Source of the DNA: Burkholderia sp. TSV86
GTDB lineage: Bacteria > Pseudomonadota > Gammaproteobacteria > Burkholderiales > Burkholderiaceae
Length of the DNA: 64,000 nt
NCBI RefSeq assembly: GCF_001522865.1
Contig: NZ_LOWB01000039.1
Location: forward strand, 1 to 64,000
Reading direction: 5' to 3'
Shown: piece after piece, positions 1-9,137 of the stretch
How positions within the stretch are numbered: the first letter of the stretch is position 1
Layout: every line of letters starts with the position of its first letter
The notes under the pieces: model-generated
The model's input: only the letters and a program-made list of their open reading frames with translations
What the model was told of the DNA's origin: nothing
Database searches by the model: none
Translations under genes and position numbers: made by a program

Positions 1-237
1 TTCGGCTGTCGTGGCGCCGGCGCGCTGGCCCCGATCCTTCTGCTCCTGCCGAACCCATTTGCGTAGCGTCTCCGGCGTGCAGCCGACTTTCGCCGCGATC
101 GAGCTGATGGCCGCCCATTCCGATTCGTACTCCCGCAGGTGGTCCAACACCATCCGCACGGCGCGTGCGCGCATCTCCGCCGAGTATTTCGGTTGGGCCT
201 TCTTTTTTACATTGCTTTCAGGTTTTAAGGTTTCCAT
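1..237 (-). CDS. IS3-family transposase OrfA (partial)
   Basis: The first 79 codons are present and run off the window edge. The product begins METLKPESNVKKKAQPKYSA and contains a typical HTH_Tnp_1 helix-turn-helix: RARAVRMVLDHLREY, then AAISSIAAKVGCTPETLRKW. OrfA is the DNA-binding half of IS3 transposases and is normally fused to OrfB by programmed -1 frameshifting. The start is the ATG (complement) at 237, about 50 nt inside the IS tip, as in other IS3 elements. Family assignment is confident; the subgroup is not. Confidence 0.85.
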   Translation of the reverse strand, partial: METLKPESNVKKKAQPKYSAEMRARAVRMVLDHLREYESEWAAISSIAAKVGCTPETLRKWVRQEQKDRGQRAGATTAE

Positions 238-287
238 GACCCCATTCTCTCAAAGGTTGAGGTCTCCGAAAAACCCGGGCCGATTCA
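1..287 (-). mobile_element. IS3-family insertion sequence, left end (partial)
   Basis: The element is cut by the window start. It consists of an IS3-type orfA reading leftward plus about 50 bp of terminal sequence. Read on the minus strand, the end starts TGAATCGGCCCGGG and continues through a TTTTTCGGAGACCTC stretch, which resembles the TGA..CCGGG termini of IS407/IS2-like IS3 members. I placed the tip at 287 because IS3 elements begin with TG. The other end and any target duplication lie outside the window. Confidence 0.75.
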
Positions 288-1028
288 CTGAGAGGGCGGC
301 AACGAATATGGAATGAAGTGGGGGCTGGCGCGTCATGCTGCGCGTCGAATCAGCCAGATGCAATGGGCGGCGCACTTTGGCGGCGCGCATTGATATCGCG
401 GCGAATCCGAACCGGTCTTCGATCACTGGGTTTCTCCTTGTTTGACACATGACGCGTTCTGCCCGGTTGGGCGGGATGGGCGGTGTTGCGCATGAAAGCT
501 GAGCAGAAGTTGTCTTCTTCCAAGAAACGGGGGTGGGGCGATGGGACCGTGGAGCTTGAGAGCGGTGATGTGGCTGTGTGTAGCATTCGCGCAGGCGTAT
601 TGGTGGCGCACGACCGCGGTGTGGTGGGCGCGTCATGCTTGCCGGACGGCAAGCGGGTGGCAGCGTGGCCGGGATTGGTGCCGGCTGCGTCGAAGCGTGA
701 AGGCTGAGCTGTGCCGGGTATACGCGCGGGGTGTCGCGCGAGGCATGGGCGGGCAGGCGGCGTGTGAGCCCGCGCATGGCGCGACAGAGGACGCGCGGGC
801 GTGGTCGGTGTGGCTGGCGTGGCTGTCGCTATCGAGCGGTTGGTATGGGCGGTTGCTGTCATTGGTGTACGGCTGACCACCGGGTTATCGGCTGAGTGAC
901 TGACGCAAGGAACGATGCGCCGGGGGCGATGCAATAAATTAAGGAATCCAAAATAAATGGGAGTTGCCGTAGATGGAACGAAGTTTGATCGAGTGCCATT
1001 GAGAAAAACGCAAGAGGATACAAAAGAG
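288..1028. other. Intergenic region between the IS and the TAA cluster, no supported gene
   Basis: About 740 bp lie between the IS end and the first adhesin. Several open frames overlap here on both strands, but they are Arg/Pro/Ala-rich, mutually overlapping and resemble no family I know, so they look like high-GC chance ORFs. The final 70 bp carry the likely leader of the first TAA. The region may be debris of a gene interrupted near the IS insertion. Confidence 0.6.
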
Positions 1029-3518
1029 ATGAACAAAAAACGCTATCGATTGGTTTGGAGCCGTCGGCTGAACTCGCTGATTCATGTCGCGCGGAAGCAG
1101 GCAGCGGTGCAGCGCGAGGCAGGGCAAGTGCTGTGCACGGGGGAACCCGCGGGCGCGAAAACGGCTTTGACGATGATGGCGGCGTTATTACTGCTGCCGG
1201 CGGCGCGGGCGCATGCGTACAACTATGCGTCGGGCGGGGTGGGCGGCACGGACAACTCGTCGTACAACTCCAGCGCATCGTCGGGAGGAGCATTCCCGGC
1301 GACTTCCGGCGTGGACGGGACGAACTACAACGAGGCGTTCGGCTTGAACACGACGGCGAGCGGCGGCTTTGCGCTGTCGATAGGCGATGGCGCGAATGCG
1401 AACGGTGCGAAAGCGACGGCGGTGGGTGGGGCATCGGTAGCCAGAGGCCAGAACGCGGTGGCATACGGCGGCGCGGCGTATGCGAATGGGACCAACGCGG
1501 CGGCGTTGGGCGCGCAGAGCACCGCAGGCGCCGACGGAGCGGTCGCGGTGGGATCGACGGCGACGGCGGGCGCAGGGCAGGCGGTGGCGCTGGGCAACGC
1601 GGCAGCGGCGAACGGCGAGCACGCGACCGCGCTGGGGCCGTCGTCGATCGCCAGTGCGACCAACGCGCTGGCGATCGGCAATCAGAGCGTGGCGAGCGGC
1701 GAATCGTCGACGGCGCTCGGGCTGCATTCGAACGCTGTCGCGCATATGGCGACGGCGCTGGGAATGTGGTCGACGGCATCGGGAATATCGTCGATGGCGC
1801 TGGGGGCGGCGAGTACGGCGGGCGGCTCGGGTTCCGTGTCGATCGGCGCCGGCGCGGTGAGCGCGACGGGCACGGACGGCGCGGGCAACGTGGCGATCGG
1901 CCAGAACAGCAAGGCGGATACGAGCGGCGGCGGATTCGGCGCGATTGCGGTGGGGCCGTCGGCGAACGCGGGGACGCCTGGCTATACGGGCGCGATTGCG
2001 CTGGGCTTGCAGGCGTCGGCGCAACAGAACGCGCTGGCGATCGGCACGCAGGCCTCGGCGAGCGGGCTGGGTACGGCGTTGGGCTGGGGCGCGAGCGCGA
2101 GCGCGGCCAACGCGACGGCGCTGGGCGCGGGCGCGAAGGTTTCGACCGGCAACTCGGTTGCGCTGGGATTGAATTCGTTGGCTGCTGCTGCTGCTGCGGC
2201 TGCGCCGGTGGCGAGCGCAACGGTGGGCAACCGGACCTACGCGTTCGTGGGCGGACAGCCGGTGGGCGTGGTGAGCGTGGGTGGCGTGAACAGCGAGCGG
2301 CAAATCGTCAATGTGGCGGCGGGCCGGATCAGCGCGGTGAGCACGGATGCGGTGAATGGCAGCCAGTTGTATGCGACGAACCAGGCGGTCGACACGTTGT
2401 CGACGTCGACGGCGGCGGGCTTGAGCACGTTGTCGGGCCGGCTGAACGTGACCGATTCCCGTGTGGCGTCGCTGTCGACGGCATTGTCGAGCGGGCTGAG
2501 CGCGATGGACGGGAATGTGAGCGCGCTGTCGACGGGACTGAGCACGCTGTCGAGCGGCCTGAGCGTGACCGACGGGAAGGTGGCGTCGTTGTCGACGGGG
2601 CTGTCGAGGCTCGACAGCACGGTGAACGCGCTGTCGGTGGCGCTCGGCTCGACGACGTCGGGCGCGACCGGTGCGAACAGCACGGTGTTCGGCACGGGCG
2701 CGAGCGCGTCGGGCGATTCGGCGGTGGCGGTGGGCGCTCAGTCGTCGGCCTCGGGCACGAACAGTACGGCGATCGGTACGGGCGCGACGGCCTCGGGTAC
2801 GAACGGAGTCGCGAGCGGTTATCAGGCGGGCGCGTCCGGGAATAACAGCGCGGCGTATGGCGCGGGCGCGACGGCCTCGGCTGTGAACGGAGTCGCGAGC
2901 GGTTATCAGGCGATAGCGTCGGGCGAGAACAGCGCGGCATATGGTGCGCACGCGGTGGCGTCCGGGGCGAATGGCAAGGCGGATGGGTATGGCGCGACGG
3001 CGTCGGGGGACGGCGCGACGGCGCTGGGCGCGCATGCGACGGCGAGCGGACGCCACTCGGTGGCGCTGGGTTCGGGTTCGACGGATGACGGGCGCGGTGA
3101 CGTGGTATCGGTGGGCAGCGCGGCTCACGCGCGCCAGATCACGCATGTGGCCCCGGGTGAGGCGCCGACGGATGCGGTGAACGTGGAGCAACTGAACCAG
3201 GGCATCAGTCAGGGCGTAAGCCAGGCGAATGCGTACACGGAAGGGCGGATTCGCGATGTGAACAACCGGCTCGACTCGTTGGGCCGGGATGCGGACGGCG
3301 GTGTGGCGGCGGCGATGGCAATTGCGGGTTTGCCGCAGCCGACGCAGCCGGGGATGAGCATGGTGTCGGTGGCGGGAAGCGTGTACCGGGGGCAGTCGGG
3401 GCAGGCGATCGGCGTGTCGCATGTGACGGCGAACAACCGGTGGGTGGTGAAGGCGGCGATGTCTGCGAACACGCGCGGAACGTATGGCGCGGTGATTGGC
3501 GGCGGCTATCAATGGTGA
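1029..3518 (+). CDS. Trimeric autotransporter adhesin 1 (YadA family)
   Basis: This is an 829-residue surface adhesin of the type Vc secretion class. The N-terminus, MNKKRYRLVWSRRL, is a variant extended signal-peptide region. A hydrophobic segment follows and ends near residue 63 (ALLLLPAARAHA). Residues of roughly 90-400 are YadA-head left-handed beta-roll repeats of the ATALG/SVAVG type, followed by a neck (ERQIVNVAAG, then STDAVNGSQLY). A short stalk with SLST tetrapeptides comes next, then a second head, a second neck and a C-terminal YadA anchor ending in GGGYQW. I chose ATG 1029, not the longer frame from 957, because the ESPR-like peptide starts there and AAGAGG lies upstream. A GCT-rich tract near 2181 encodes a poly-Ala run. 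The ligand cannot be told from sequence. Confidence 0.93.
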   Translation: MNKKRYRLVWSRRLNSLIHVARKQAAVQREAGQVLCTGEPAGAKTALTMMAALLLLPAARAHAYNYASGGVGGTDNSSYNSSASSGGAFPATSGVDGTNYNEAFGLNTTASGGFALSIGDGANANGAKATAVGGASVARGQNAVAYGGAAYANGTNAAALGAQSTAGADGAVAVGSTATAGAGQAVALGNAAAANGEHATALGPSSIASATNALAIGNQSVASGESSTALGLHSNAVAHMATALGMWSTASGISSMALGAASTAGGSGSVSIGAGAVSATGTDGAGNVAIGQNSKADTSGGGFGAIAVGPSANAGTPGYTGAIALGLQASAQQNALAIGTQASASGLGTALGWGASASAANATALGAGAKVSTGNSVALGLNSLAAAAAAAAPVASATVGNRTYAFVGGQPVGVVSVGGVNSERQIVNVAAGRISAVSTDAVNGSQLYATNQAVDTLSTSTAAGLSTLSGRLNVTDSRVASLSTALSSGLSAMDGNVSALSTGLSTLSSGLSVTDGKVASLSTGLSRLDSTVNALSVALGSTTSGATGANSTVFGTGASASGDSAVAVGAQSSASGTNSTAIGTGATASGTNGVASGYQAGASGNNSAAYGAGATASAVNGVASGYQAIASGENSAAYGAHAVASGANGKADGYGATASGDGATALGAHATASGRHSVALGSGSTDDGRGDVVSVGSAAHARQITHVAPGEAPTDAVNVEQLNQGISQGVSQANAYTEGRIRDVNNRLDSLGRDADGGVAAAMAIAGLPQPTQPGMSMVSVAGSVYRGQSGQAIGVSHVTANNRWVVKAAMSANTRGTYGAVIGGGYQW

Positions 3519-3583
3519 TGCGAGCCACGTTTGCCGCGTGGTGCCAAGCGCGGTACGGGATGCGCGATAACGAGGTGACGACG

Positions 3584-5632
3584 ATGAAGCATGCAATCGA
3601 TCAACGCTGGGGGCAGCAGCCATGGGGCAAGCGCCCGGCTTCGGCCGCGCGCGGCCTGGTGGCGGCGCACGCTTTGCGATGCGGGCTGCCCGGCATGTCC
3701 GGGCGGCGCGATCCGCTGCGGCTGTCGCGCATGGCGCTGAGCATCGCGGCGGCGCTGGGCATGGGCATGGCGATGCCGGCGGCGCGGGCGGGCAATATCT
3801 TTAATTGCGAGGGCGCGGGGCAGTCAGGCTGGTTCAGCGCGATTGCCGGTTCGGGCAATGGCGCTTGGACGAAGGGCATCTCGGGCGGTGGCGCGGATAG
3901 TTGTAATGGCGGCACGGGCATCACGATTCAGGAAAACAACAGCACCGGCGGCGTCGGCGCGGGCCAGGCGTATGTCTGGGTCGGACAGACCGGCTACAAC
4001 GCAGCCGGCTCGGTGACGCTTTATGGCCCCGCCGGCATCAATCTGCAAGGCACGACGTCCCTGAACGGCAACAAGATCACGAAATTGAAGGAGGGTCTGC
4101 TGAACGCGTCGAGCACGGATGCGGTCAACGGCGCGCAGCTCTACCAGACCAATCAGAACGTGGCCGCGCTGGCGGCGTCGCTGTCATCGAGCCAGACGCA
4201 CTTCGTGAGTATCGACGGCGATGCCCAGCAGGGCAATTACGGGAGCAACGGCGCGAGCGGGTATCACGCGATCGCAATCGGGCCGAACGCGCTGGCGGGC
4301 GGCAAGCAGGCAGTGGCGCTGGGCGATGGGGCGAACGCGGGCAACGATGCGTCGGTGGCGATCGGCCGCGCGGCGTCGGCGAGCGGCTTCAACCAGGGGG
4401 TGGCGATCGGCGCGAGCAACACGACGGATGGCGGCGTGAAGCCCGGCGATCCAAAGCAAGGCGGCGGCCTGGTGGCGATCGGGCAGCAGAACACGGCGCG
4501 CACGCTCAATAGCGATCCGTTCTCCGGCGGCGGGATCGTGGCGCTGGGTCAGGGCAACACTGCGCAAGGCCAGGGGGCGGTGGCGATCGGCCACGCCAAC
4601 ATGGCGACGGCCGCCGGCGCGATCGCGGTGGGCGACACGGCGATGGCGATGCAGGCGGGCGGCATCGCGCTGGGCGTGAACGCGCGTGCGGCGCGTGCGA
4701 GCGACGTGGCGTTGGGTGCGGGCTCCGTTACCGGTGCGCCGAATCCGTTCGCGAGCATCGTGCTGGGCGGGGCCGTGTATGGCTTCGCGGGTGGGAGCCC
4801 GGCGAGCGTGGTGAGCGTCGGTGCGCCGGGGGCCGAGCGACAGATCGCGAACGTGGCGGCGGGTCAATTGAGCGGCAACAGCACGGATGCGGTCAACGGC
4901 AGCCAGTTGTACGCGGCGATGCGGGCCATCAACACGCTGTCGACGTCGACTCAAACGTCGATCGTCAATCTGACGAATCAAGTGGGCTCGTTGTCGACGG
5001 GGCTGAGCGTGACCAATGGCAATGTCAGCACGCTGTCGTCGAGCCTGTCGACGACCAACAACAACGTGGCGACGCTGTCGACGACGGTGCAGAAGCTGGG
5101 CAACACGACGGCGGCGGTGGCGGACATGCGCGGCGACGGTTCGGACAAACCGGCGGTGACACCGGGCACGAACTCGGCGGCGATCGGCGCAAGGTCCAAC
5201 GATGACGGACGCAGCAACGTGGTGTCGGTGGGTAATGCGACGCAGCAGCGGCAGATCACGAACGTGGCGGCGGGCACGGAGCCGACCGATGCGGTGAACG
5301 TGGATCAGTTGAACCAGGGCATGAGGCAAGGCGTGAGCCAGGCGAACCGCTACACGGATCAGCGTGTCGACGCGGTGAGCCAGTCGCTGCATGACTTGTC
5401 GAGGGGCGCATACGGAGGGATCGCGGCGGCGCTGGCGATGCCGAACCTGACGCCGTCGGGGCCGGGCCGCACGGTGGTGGCGGTGGGGATGGCGAATTAC
5501 AAGAGCGGCAATGCGGCGGCGGTGAGCGCGACGTACCGCTCGGAGAACAGCCGGTGGCTGGTGAACGCGGGGTTTGCGACGACGAACGCGGGAGACCGCG
5601 GCGTGCGGGCGCAGCTCGGGTACGAGTGGTGA
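3584..5632 (+). CDS. Trimeric autotransporter adhesin 2 (YadA family, no ESPR)
   Basis: The product is 682 aa. A basic N-terminus is followed by a hydrophobic signal segment (ALSIAAALGMGMAMPAARAG, about residues 48-67). Next come a unique globular region, a neck (LNASSTDAVNGAQLYQTNQN), a YadA head with ALGDGANAG/VAIGRAASASG repeats, a second neck, a short SLST stalk, a third neck and a membrane anchor ending in QLGYEW. Unlike its three neighbours it lacks a recognisable ESPR (MNKxYRxxWN). The frame stays open upstream to 3440, overlapping TAA1. I used ATG 3584, preceded by GAGG; ATG 3560 is a possible alternative. The anchor and necks make the family certain; the start is the weak point. Confidence 0.88.
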   Translation: MKHAIDQRWGQQPWGKRPASAARGLVAAHALRCGLPGMSGRRDPLRLSRMALSIAAALGMGMAMPAARAGNIFNCEGAGQSGWFSAIAGSGNGAWTKGISGGGADSCNGGTGITIQENNSTGGVGAGQAYVWVGQTGYNAAGSVTLYGPAGINLQGTTSLNGNKITKLKEGLLNASSTDAVNGAQLYQTNQNVAALAASLSSSQTHFVSIDGDAQQGNYGSNGASGYHAIAIGPNALAGGKQAVALGDGANAGNDASVAIGRAASASGFNQGVAIGASNTTDGGVKPGDPKQGGGLVAIGQQNTARTLNSDPFSGGGIVALGQGNTAQGQGAVAIGHANMATAAGAIAVGDTAMAMQAGGIALGVNARAARASDVALGAGSVTGAPNPFASIVLGGAVYGFAGGSPASVVSVGAPGAERQIANVAAGQLSGNSTDAVNGSQLYAAMRAINTLSTSTQTSIVNLTNQVGSLSTGLSVTNGNVSTLSSSLSTTNNNVATLSTTVQKLGNTTAAVADMRGDGSDKPAVTPGTNSAAIGARSNDDGRSNVVSVGNATQQRQITNVAAGTEPTDAVNVDQLNQGMRQGVSQANRYTDQRVDAVSQSLHDLSRGAYGGIAAALAMPNLTPSGPGRTVVAVGMANYKSGNAAAVSATYRSENSRWLVNAGFATTNAGDRGVRAQLGYEW

Positions 5633-5897
5633 GGGGGTAGGTCCCGGGTGCGCAACGGCGAGTCGCTCATGAAATTAATTAGGTATCCATAAGGAATGAG
5701 CAGGGCGAAGCAATCAGGGAAGGAGGGTAGCCAGAAGCCAGTGAATGAATACGCAAGGTAGTCAAACAACGAAGCAAGTCGAGCGGACGGGGTGGAAGCA
5801 GTCTTGATGGCGGGGCGTTGGGCAACGCGCCTGCCCAATCAGGCGGCTCGATGGGAAACGAGCAGGACGTCGTCCTGATTGGATAGGTGAGGAATGC
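5633..5897. promoter_or_regulatory. Intergenic leader before TAA3
   Basis: These 265 bp separate TAA2 from TAA3 and are less GC-rich than the flanking coding DNA, so TAA3 may have its own promoter here. A GAGG ribosome-binding site lies a few bases before ATG 5898. I see no clear -35/-10 pair or terminator that I would defend. Confidence 0.35.
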
Positions 5898-8800
5898 ATG
5901 AATAGAGCATATCGAACGGTTTGGAATGAGGCGCTGGGATGCTGGGTGGCAGTGTCCGAGTTGGCCAATGCAAAAAGAAAAAGCGGACAACGGCCAGTGG
6001 TAAGTCAAAGCGAAGGCGTAACGCAGTTTGCATTCACGCGAATCGTGCTGGGGGTGATGGCCACGATGGGCTTGGGTGTAATGGCGCCGAACGCGATCGC
6101 GGGTACGGTTTTTAATGGCAACGGTCATACCAGCACGGCGCCATTACAGAATCCCACCGCGGGAGGTACTGGTACTTATCGATTCAACGGCTGGTTTTCC
6201 CTGGGTGCGGCTTGGCAATATAGTGCGACCACGATGTGTCTGAATAGCTATGGAACGGGTTACGGCAATGATGGTGGTTGCACTACGTATGATGTCACTC
6301 CAGATCAGGCTGCAACGTATCGTAATTTTGGTATTTCATTAAGCGAGGTGAGTGATAATACGGGCGCCGCGTATGACAAAATGGGCACCGTGGCGTCAAT
6401 TGGGGTTGGGGCGTATCCATATCAAGGACGCGTAGAAATAAATGCGCCTAGGGTAATTAATTTAAAAAGCGATACCAATCTCACAGGCAACCGAATTACC
6501 GGTTTGGCCGACGGTTTGATTGCGCCGAATTCAACGGATGCGATCAACGGCCGTCAATTGCTTTCTCTGTCGACGTCGATCAGCTCGGCCGTCGGCACCG
6601 CGCTCACGGATATCGCATCGCTATCGACCGGCATCAGCACGGTGTCGTCGAACGTAGGCACGCTGTCCACGGGCCTGTCCACCACGGACAGCAACGTCGC
6701 GTCGCTGTCGAGCGCGTTCAGCACGCTGCCGGCCACGTTCGGTTCGCTGTCGACGCAGTTGGGCGCGGTCAACGTCGGCATCGGCTCGCTGTCGACCACG
6801 CTGTTGAACACGGCCCAGTACGACGACAGCACTCATCGCTCCGCCACGCTCGGCCAGGCGGGCGCGAGCGTGACGCTTGCCAACGTCGCGGACGGCGGCA
6901 GCGCGACGGATGCGATCAACGTCAGGCAGCTCACGGCGTTGTCGACCACGCTGTCAGCCGGCATCCAGCCGTTGCAGGGCAGCGTCGACTCGGCGGCGAA
7001 CACGTTCGGTGGCCTCGCCGCCGGCTTCGCGACGGTGTCGACGGGCGTCTCGACGCTGGTGGTCGGCGTCAATTCGCTGTCGACCAGCACCTCGACAAGC
7101 CTCGGTTCGTTGTCGACCGGGCTCGTCACCATCCATAGCAGCATCGGTTCATTGTCGACGGGCCTGATCGTGGCCGGCAGTCATCTTTCGTCGCTGTCGA
7201 GCTCGGTGTCGTCGTCGGTCGGCAAGCAGCACTTCACCGGCGTCAACGACGGCGGCACGGTGCAGGGCAACAACGGAAACACGGGCGCGGCCTCGGCGAG
7301 CAATGCGATTGCGATCGGGCCGGGCGCGGTGGCGGGCCAGACCGGCCAGGTGGCGTTTGGCCACAACGCGCGGGCGAGAAGCGCGAATTCGGTCGCGCTC
7401 GGCAACAATGCGCTCACGGTCGGCGCCGCCGTGCCGGTGCCGGGCGCGCCGGTGGGCGGTATCGCCTACGGCGGCTTTGCCGGCAGCAACCCGGCGGGGC
7501 TGGTCAACTTCGGCAATGCCAGCGAGCAGCGGCAACTGACCAACGTGGCGGCCGGCCAACTGACGCAGACGAGCACGGATGCGATCAACGGCAGCCAGCT
7601 CTTCGGCGTGGCCGTGGCCACCGGCAATGTGTCCACCACGCTGTCGACGGGCTTGTCCACCGTGTCCAGCCGGCTCGGCTCGGTGTCGACCGGGCTGACG
7701 AACGCGCAGGCCGGTTTCGCGTCGCTGTCGACATCGATCTCGACCAACCTGGGCTCGTTGTCGACGGGGCTGGTCAACGCGGACAACACAGCCAACACGT
7801 TGTCGACGGGCCTGATTCAGACCAACAGCACGATCGCGTCATTGTCGACGGCGGCGCTGCAACCGTTCCCGAATCACTACACCGGCACCAACGACGGCGG
7901 CGTGCAGCAGCGCAACTACTGGAACGACGGCGCGTCGGCGGCCAACACGGTCGCGATCGGGCCGGGTGCGGCGGCGAGCGGCGAGCGCGCGATCGCGCTG
8001 GGCCAGAACGCGCTCGCGCCGGATCCGGATTCGGTGGCGCTCGGCGCGAACGCGGTGACGCGCGCGGCGGTGCCGACGGCAAACGCGCAGGTGGGCGGCA
8101 TTACGTACAGCGCTTTCGCGGGCGCGTCGCCGGCTGGCGTGGTGAGCGTGGGCGGCGGCACGGTGGGCGGGCAGCTGGTGACGCGGCAGATCGTCAACGT
8201 GGCGGCCGGGCAGATTGCGCAGACGAGCACGGATGCGATCAACGGCAGCCAGTTGTACGCGGTGGCGAATGCGGTGGCGTCGCTGTCGACGGGCGTGTCG
8301 GCGGCGGCGAGCCGGGTGGCGTCGCTGTCGACTGCAATTGGGCGGCAGCAAGGCTACACCGCCGGCGATCCGACGAACACTGCCAGGGGGAGCGGCTCGC
8401 TCGCGACGGGCGGCGGCAGCACGGGGTATGGCAGCAACGCGAGCGCGTCGGGCGCTGGCAGCGCGGCGTATGGCTCGAGCGCGACGGCCTCGGGCACGAA
8501 CAGCGCGGCGATCGGCACGAACGCTACGGCGTCGGGTGTGAACGGCGTGGCGACCGGAGCGGGCGCGGTGGCATCGGGCGTGAACGGCAATGCGGACGGT
8601 TATCTGGCGAACGCATCGGGCGACGACAGCACGGCACTGGGTGCGAACGCGCGCGCGTCGGGGGGCAATTCGGTGGCGCTGGGCGCGGGGTCGGTGGCGT
8701 CGGAGGCGAACACGGTGTCGGTGGGTTCGCCCGGTCACGAGCGCCGGGTGACGAACGTGGCGCCGGGACTCGACGGCACGGACGCGGTCAACATGAATCA

Positions 8801-9065
8801 GCTATGGGCGGTGCAGGGCAGCGTCAACGACGTGGCGCGCCGTGCGTACTCGGGCGTGGCGGCGGCGACGGCGCTGGCGATGATCCCGGGGGTGGACGCA
8901 GGCAAGCGGGTGTCGATCGGCGCGGGAGTGGGTTCATACCAGGGCTACCTGGCAGGCGCGATGGGCGTGAACGTGCGCTTCTCGAAGCGGCTGGGCATGA
9001 AGGCCGGGGTGGGGATCAGCTCGTCGAGCCAGACCTATGGCGGCAGTGTGACGTACCAGTGGTGA
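5898..9065 (+). CDS. Trimeric autotransporter adhesin 3 (YadA family, SLST stalk)
   Basis: The 1055-residue adhesin opens with a canonical ESPR (MNRAYRTVWNEALGCWVAVS) and a signal peptide ending near AIAG (about residue 69). A poorly conserved N-terminal passenger of about 120 residues contains a possible disulfide pair; the gene there is less GC-rich than the rest. After a neck comes a long stalk with dozens of SLST motifs in a 14-15-residue rhythm. It is interrupted by YadA heads and necks, and the protein ends with a C-terminal head and an anchor finishing in YQW. SLST-rich stalks are known from Burkholderia TAAs. The stretch 8029-8257 is nucleotide-identical to part of TAA4. Confidence 0.95.
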   Translation: MNRAYRTVWNEALGCWVAVSELANAKRKSGQRPVVSQSEGVTQFAFTRIVLGVMATMGLGVMAPNAIAGTVFNGNGHTSTAPLQNPTAGGTGTYRFNGWFSLGAAWQYSATTMCLNSYGTGYGNDGGCTTYDVTPDQAATYRNFGISLSEVSDNTGAAYDKMGTVASIGVGAYPYQGRVEINAPRVINLKSDTNLTGNRITGLADGLIAPNSTDAINGRQLLSLSTSISSAVGTALTDIASLSTGISTVSSNVGTLSTGLSTTDSNVASLSSAFSTLPATFGSLSTQLGAVNVGIGSLSTTLLNTAQYDDSTHRSATLGQAGASVTLANVADGGSATDAINVRQLTALSTTLSAGIQPLQGSVDSAANTFGGLAAGFATVSTGVSTLVVGVNSLSTSTSTSLGSLSTGLVTIHSSIGSLSTGLIVAGSHLSSLSSSVSSSVGKQHFTGVNDGGTVQGNNGNTGAASASNAIAIGPGAVAGQTGQVAFGHNARARSANSVALGNNALTVGAAVPVPGAPVGGIAYGGFAGSNPAGLVNFGNASEQRQLTNVAAGQLTQTSTDAINGSQLFGVAVATGNVSTTLSTGLSTVSSRLGSVSTGLTNAQAGFASLSTSISTNLGSLSTGLVNADNTANTLSTGLIQTNSTIASLSTAALQPFPNHYTGTNDGGVQQRNYWNDGASAANTVAIGPGAAASGERAIALGQNALAPDPDSVALGANAVTRAAVPTANAQVGGITYSAFAGASPAGVVSVGGGTVGGQLVTRQIVNVAAGQIAQTSTDAINGSQLYAVANAVASLSTGVSAAASRVASLSTAIGRQQGYTAGDPTNTARGSGSLATGGGSTGYGSNASASGAGSAAYGSSATASGTNSAAIGTNATASGVNGVATGAGAVASGVNGNADGYLANASGDDSTALGANARASGGNSVALGAGSVASEANTVSVGSPGHERRVTNVAPGLDGTDAVNMNQLWAVQGSVNDVARRAYSGVAAATALAMIPGVDAGKRVSIGAGVGSYQGYLAGAMGVNVRFSKRLGMKAGVGISSSSQTYGGSVTYQW
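8029..8257 (+). repeat. 229-nt block identical to TAA4 (copy 1)
   Basis: By direct comparison, bases 8029-8257 are identical to 11152-11380. The block encodes the end of a head repeat, a linker and a neck (VGGITYSAFAG through TDAINGSQLY). Sequence diverges on both sides, including at silent sites. This is the pattern of recent gene conversion or a segmental duplication between adjacent adhesin genes. Confidence 0.9.
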
Positions 9066-9137
9066 CGGGACCGGAAGCGGAACGAAGCGAATCGAAAGCA
9101 TGAGGAATGGTCCCGCTGGGACGAAGAGGAAAACGCA

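Noticed and set aside
859..3623. Long open frames on both strands across the TAA genes (for example 453 and 811 codons on minus)
   Set aside because: They are Arg/Ser/Pro-rich shadows of the high-GC repeat coding frame, with no RBS or family features. The plus frame carries intact YadA domains.
6550..7860. SLST-coding repeats considered as a possible tandem DNA repeat or CRISPR-like array
   Set aside because: Units vary in sequence and in spacing and remain in frame; they are protein-level stalk repeats with no conserved direct repeat or spacers.
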